Shown here piece after piece: positions 7,477 through 10,257 of a stretch of 10,257 bases of DNA (the stretch's first letter is position 1; each line of letters opens with the position of its first letter). A program made the translations under genes and the position numbers. Under the pieces are notes generated by a model, which was not told the origin of the DNA, made no database searches, and worked only from the letters and a program-made list of their open reading frames with translations. The DNA is from Ophiostoma sp. CBS 140.51 (lineage: Eukaryota > Ascomycota > Sordariomycetes > Ophiostomatales > Ophiostomataceae): NCBI GenBank assembly GCA_029298735.1, contig JANSLP010000581.1:1-10257 (forward strand), written 5' to 3'.

Positions 7477-8869
7477 CATACGACGCGCCCTCTACGATTG
7501 TGGCCAAGCGATCGAAGACGACGGCCTGCAGCAAATGTTGTATGGCCTGATCCGCGACACCGACACGTACATCAACGAGCGACGAGCAGACGGGTCCAGC
7601 CTCCTCACGCCGTGGAGGGAGCTCCGGCCCGAGGCGATCGACGACGTCGACGACACCCACGATGACGACGACCAGGACGACGACGACCAGGACGACGACG
7701 AGGTCGTCCAACTCCGCGCGGGCGATGCACGGAAGCGGCGCCGCCTCGACCCAGGCCCGGGCCCCAAGGCAGCCAGCAAGAAAGGGCGGGCGACGCCGAA
7801 AGAGCCGCCCGCCCGCCTCCTTGCCGGCGACGCATGGCGCCCGACGCAGGTCGTACGGGCGATTCAGGACGAGCTCCTCACGGGCAGCGACCACGAGCCT
7901 CACCCGGTGGCGGCCTACGTCACCATCGACAACTTCTGTCGAAACATTCTCGCCAATGTGTTCCGGTCCGACAACTTCGCCCTGGTCGACGAGCTGATCA
8001 TGGAAGCGACCGGCGCCCACGACAAAAGGAGCGCCGCCGCCGTCACACGGGCGCGGGTCGACGTGGCGGCGCGGCGCGCGACAGCTGCGCGGCAAAAGGA
8101 GCTGGCCGGCTTCATCCAGAGCTGGGGCCAGACGATCTGCACGGACAAGACGAGCGGGCAGGGAACGGCGCGGCTGTACATGATGTGGGAAAAAGTGCAG
8201 GTTGTCCAGGACTGGGACAAGCTCGTCAGCACGGCGGGCCCGGCGCGCACGTCGCTGGAGACGATGCTGACCCAAAAGGGCGTGGCGGGCGGGCGCGGGC
8301 GGTCGCTGCACGACCGTCTCGTCACCTTCATGTACAAGGAGCTCGGTCTCAAGGACGCCAAGGCCTTCTCCAACACCATCTACCAGTGGCGGCCGCTCTC
8401 CGACTTTGTGAGCTGCTTCGGCCAGGGCGTCTTGGTGTTCCTCCCGCCCGGGCTCAGCAAAAGGGCAGCCGCCCTGGCGAGGCCACTGACCGGCGACAAA
8501 GACACCCTCGGCCTCGCGCGGGGCGAGCGCAGCTTGCCGTGGCTGCTGAAGTACGTCAGGGACAACAACCCCAAGCTTCTCTGCATGTGCCGGCAGGCAG
8601 ACGAGTGCCTCGTGACGCCCATCGTGACGGGCACCGACCTGGTGGAGACCAAGGCCACCTTGCTGTGCCGACAGGGCCACCCCGAGCAGGTCGCCGATCT
8701 GCCGCTGGCTGAGAAGCTCCGCCCGATCCACGCGCTCGCCGTCGGACCGTCGTCCTCCAGCAACATGACCTACGGGCTGTCACAGGACGTGTGCAGGGAG
8801 GAAATCGAAGAGCTGGACTCGGACGAGGGGGGCTGGGGCGCGGCGGACGAGATCGAGGAGGTGGACTAG
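7406..8869 (+). CDS. Unrecognised acidic, probably nuclear protein, 487 aa
   Basis: A single open exon. I do not recognise a family. The order is: a mostly helical-looking N terminus (1-75); an Asp-rich tract (about 79-99); a basic motif ARKRRRLD (108-115) followed by Lys/Pro-rich sequence, a plausible NLS; then a longer compact-looking region (about 140-440). Near its end, C393, C395, C401, C421 and H425 could form a metal site, but this matches no pattern I know. The C terminus is acidic again (EEIEELDSDE, ending EIEEVD). There is no signal peptide or membrane segment. The start at 7406 has the good context ACGATGG. The coding call rests on length, GC-rich codon use like gene 1, and sensible protein composition. 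It lies 758 bp downstream of the SNF2 gene on the same strand and shares its Asp-rich style. An out-of-frame upstream ATG at 7318 overlaps its start. Confidence 0.75.
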   Translation: MVGLPYSDDEHRTARRTVKTAIHNIRRALYDCGQAIEDDGLQQMLYGLIRDTDTYINERRADGSSLLTPWRELRPEAIDDVDDTHDDDDQDDDDQDDDEVVQLRAGDARKRRRLDPGPGPKAASKKGRATPKEPPARLLAGDAWRPTQVVRAIQDELLTGSDHEPHPVAAYVTIDNFCRNILANVFRSDNFALVDELIMEATGAHDKRSAAAVTRARVDVAARRATAARQKELAGFIQSWGQTICTDKTSGQGTARLYMMWEKVQVVQDWDKLVSTAGPARTSLETMLTQKGVAGGRGRSLHDRLVTFMYKELGLKDAKAFSNTIYQWRPLSDFVSCFGQGVLVFLPPGLSKRAAALARPLTGDKDTLGLARGERSLPWLLKYVRDNNPKLLCMCRQADECLVTPIVTGTDLVETKATLLCRQGHPEQVADLPLAEKLRPIHALAVGPSSSSNMTYGLSQDVCREEIEELDSDEGGWGAADEIEEVD

Positions 8870-9033
8870 GACGTGTCGGTAGGATGCGGTGGGTTGTGGG
8901 AGGGGGGCGGCTCGCGCCTCCTGTCGTCCTGGCGGCTGCTGTAGCCCGTCCTGCCCGGGATGGCGTAGCTCCCACCACACGTCGCGCGCAGGCCTCGGAT
9001 CCGGGCCGGGCAAAGGGCGACGGGCGTATTTTC

Positions 9034-9051
9034 ACACACCCGCGGGTGTCT
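9034..9051. repeat. Palindromic repeat, copy 10
   Basis: ACACACCCGCGGGTGTCT followed by A, 164 bp after the stop of the 487-aa gene. Positions 5 and 14 are changed together (A and T), so the palindrome is kept. Confidence 0.85.
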
Positions 9052-9120
9052 ATGTAGGCAGTAAATCGACGAGACAATTCGCCAAAGAACGGACCGTGTT
9101 GCATCTGGACTGTACGAGAC

Positions 9121-9138
9121 AGACACCCACGGGTGTCT
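9121..9138. repeat. Palindromic repeat, copy 11
   Basis: AGACACCCACGGGTGTCT followed by A. Positions 5 and 14 are A and T, which pair, so symmetry is kept in the arms. The centre has CA instead of CG. Confidence 0.85.
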
Positions 9139-9242
9139 ACTCTGCCATGCACGTAGGGACTGTAGGCGCACAGTGCATCGGTCACGCGAGAGGCCAGGGG
9201 CCCGCTGTCGACCAACCAGGACAGGCGAACGCCCCTTGTAGT

Positions 9243-9262
9243 AGACGCCCACGGGCGTGTCT
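9243..9262. repeat. Palindromic repeat, copy 12
   Basis: TAGACGCCCACGGGCGTGTCT from 9242; the right arm has two extra bases (GTGTCT in place of GTCT). The centre has CA instead of CG. Confidence 0.75.
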
Positions 9263-9417
9263 TTGTCGTTCAGGGGGGTGTACTCAGGGGCTATCTCTAG
9301 GCGGAAACCCAGGCGTAAAGAACAAGGGACCCCGGCGAGAGATTGGCCAGGCCTGTCACTCTAACGAGGCAAGTGGGCCTGGGGGATGGTAGACGAGTCG
9401 AGCCGAATCCTGCTGCC

Positions 9418-9435
9418 AGTCGCCCGCGGGTATCT
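9418..9435. repeat. Palindromic repeat, copy 13
   Basis: AGTCGCCCGCGGGTATCT followed by A, 198 bp upstream of the OrsD-like start. It carries the T at position 3 seen in copies 3 and 7, and both bases of the right-arm CpG are changed to TA. Confidence 0.8.
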
Positions 9436-9632
9436 ATTTACAAGGACTCCCAGTCCTCTCGACTCTCCAACGGGCCTGCCTTGTGTAATTCCACGCTGCT
9501 CTACATTCGAACTCGACAGCCTGCCTACATGGACGAACCGTCTACGGAAAGGCGAGATCCTGCTCCTGCTCGCCGAACAAGATCAGCCAGCCGAACCATC
9601 CTCGACCCTCTCCTCCCCTGGCCATCTACACG

Positions 9633-10163
9633 ATGTCCGGTCTCCTGTCGTCCGTGGAGGACTACGTCCTCTACAACACCGAGCACAACATCCTCCTCTG
9701 CTGCATCTGCCAATGCGCCATACGACCTGAGAATGGACTTGACCGGCACTTGCGCAGCCACAAGGTGAGAGGCCCGGTTTTGAAAGAGATTCTTGGCCGG
9801 TACTCGTACGCGCCGCTCAACGACCCCAGCCGACTCGGTGCACGGCCCAATGGCTCCGACGCAGTGCCCGGCCTCGCCGTCCACGATGGCTTTGCGTGTC
9901 TCGCCTGCGACTTTGCGACACGCGCGAGGCTGTCCATACAGCGGCACAAGGCGACGTGTCCCAGCAGGGGTACGAAGGTCGACGGCCCCGCGCCGCAGCC
10001 AGCGTGGAAGATCGTGCAGGTGCAGGCGTGGTCGTACAAAGACACCCAGACCGCCCACTTCTGGACGGTCGTCCCGCGGGAGCCAGGTGCCGTGGGCCAG
10101 GGCTCGGGTTTCAGTACGACAGCCAGCGAGAGGGTAGCCGCCGTCTTGGAGACCTACGTGTGA
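9633..10163 (+). CDS. OrsD-like (DUF3505) two-zinc-finger protein, 176 aa
   Basis: The protein matches the layout of the fungal OrsD/DUF3505 family. There is a hydrophobic lead-in (YNTEHNILL), a first C2H2 finger with C23, C26, H39 and H43 (C-x2-C-x12-H-x3-H), a spacer, and the typical PGLAVHDGFAC stretch. A second finger has C89, C92, H105 and C109 (C2HC). After that come WKIVQVQ (W plus VQ-Q pattern) and a final FWTVVP. The family is named after a protein of the Aspergillus orsellinic acid cluster, but similar domains are common in unrelated fungal proteins, so no role in polyketide synthesis should be inferred. The start at 9633 lies 18 nt before an acidic VEDYV segment typical of the domain edge. 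The stop follows soon after the domain. A GTGTGA at 10160 could be a donor with an acceptor at 10211, carrying the frame on past the window. Probably nuclear and nucleic-acid binding; function unknown. Confidence 0.8.
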   Translation: MSGLLSSVEDYVLYNTEHNILLCCICQCAIRPENGLDRHLRSHKVRGPVLKEILGRYSYAPLNDPSRLGARPNGSDAVPGLAVHDGFACLACDFATRARLSIQRHKATCPSRGTKVDGPAPQPAWKIVQVQAWSYKDTQTAHFWTVVPREPGAVGQGSGFSTTASERVAAVLETYV

Positions 10164-10257
10164 GGCGTACGGAACACCAGGGGTTTCGTCAGGCAAAGCA
10201 CGGTGAATCACAGGAGGCTGGTCGTAAACAATCGTGTTCGTAGATCAAGGGACAGAT
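10164..10257. other. Right edge after the OrsD-like stop
   Basis: Ninety-four bases of 3' sequence. If GTGTGA at 10160 is a splice donor and CACAG ending at 10211 the acceptor, the frame would stay open to the window end. No clear CTAAC branch point is present, so I favour a real stop at 10161-10163. Confidence 0.3.

Larger units (their letters stand above)
8870..9632. other. Intergenic region with four palindromes
   Basis: It starts with a G-rich stretch (about 8888-8910), then mixed sequence with palindrome copies 10-13 at 9034, 9121, 9243 and 9418. The last ~130 bases before the OrsD-like start are CT-rich in places and contain an out-of-frame ATG at 9529. Frames at 8889-9392 and 9386-9730 run straight through palindromes and look spurious. 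Confidence 0.55.

Noticed and set aside
7187..8731. 514-aa open frame on the - strand
   Set aside because: Same GC-bias shadow, opposite the 487-aa gene. It extends into the pyrimidine-rich promoter region and its composition is not protein-like.
167..9435. Palindromes as a CRISPR array or as MITEs with target duplications
   Set aside because: Spacing is irregular from tens of bases to kilobases, the copies are perfect palindromes without a body, and I see no consistent target-site duplication.
9386..9768. Frames 9386-9730 and 9343-9768 as coding
   Set aside because: They are out of frame with the clear OrsD-like protein, pass through palindrome copy 13 and show no domain.
9765..9770. GTGAGA as an intron donor inside the OrsD-like gene
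   Set aside because: Translation through it gives the spacer expected between the two fingers of the family and stays open, so no intron is needed.
1..10257. Origin from a GC-rich giant DNA virus with spliced genes
   Set aside because: Fungal-type branch points in the coding introns and an OrsD-family gene favour a fungal chromosome. No viral hallmark gene is present.

Overview
The window looks like nuclear DNA of a filamentous fungus, most likely a Pezizomycotina ascomycete. I infer this from three things. The protein-coding introns have GTAAGT or GTACGT/GTACGA donors, CTAAC or TACTAAC branch points and AG acceptors. The coding sequence is GC-rich. One gene belongs to the fungal OrsD/DUF3505 zinc-finger family. 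I cannot name the species. No telomere repeat, rRNA, tRNA, CRISPR array or recognisable transposase is visible.

Layout, all genes on the + strand. Positions 1-1602 hold no convincing gene. An AT-rich edge is followed by a block of decayed ~250 bp duplications (about 160-620) with seven CACGTG sites and four copies of a short palindrome, then a CCAAT-containing upstream region, pyrimidine-rich tracts and a probable 5'UTR with its own intron. Gene 1 (1603-6647, four exons, 1531 aa) is a divergent SNF2-type helicase/ATPase with both lobes intact and Asp-rich and Pro/Thr-rich insertions. Positions 6648-7405 are a T-rich 3' region and the next promoter. Gene 2 (7406-8869, one exon, 487 aa) is an unrecognised, probably nuclear protein with an Asp-rich tract and an RKRRR motif. 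Positions 8870-9632 are intergenic with four palindromes. Gene 3 (9633-10163, 176 aa, possibly continuing past the right edge through an intron) is an OrsD-like protein with two zinc fingers.

The most unusual signal is a dispersed palindrome, consensus (T)AGACGCCCGCGGGCGTCT(A). Thirteen copies occur in about 3.7 kb of non-coding DNA and none in about 6.6 kb of coding DNA. Four copies lie inside introns of gene 1. Nearly all deviations in its core are transitions at its four CpG steps, as if copies were decaying by methyl-CpG deamination or the sites were under relaxed palindromic constraint.

The three genes may form an accessory nuclear/chromatin module: a remodeler-like ATPase, an acidic nuclear protein and a zinc-finger protein of a family that I recall also occurring with helicase domains. 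That link is inference from neighbourhood and composition only.
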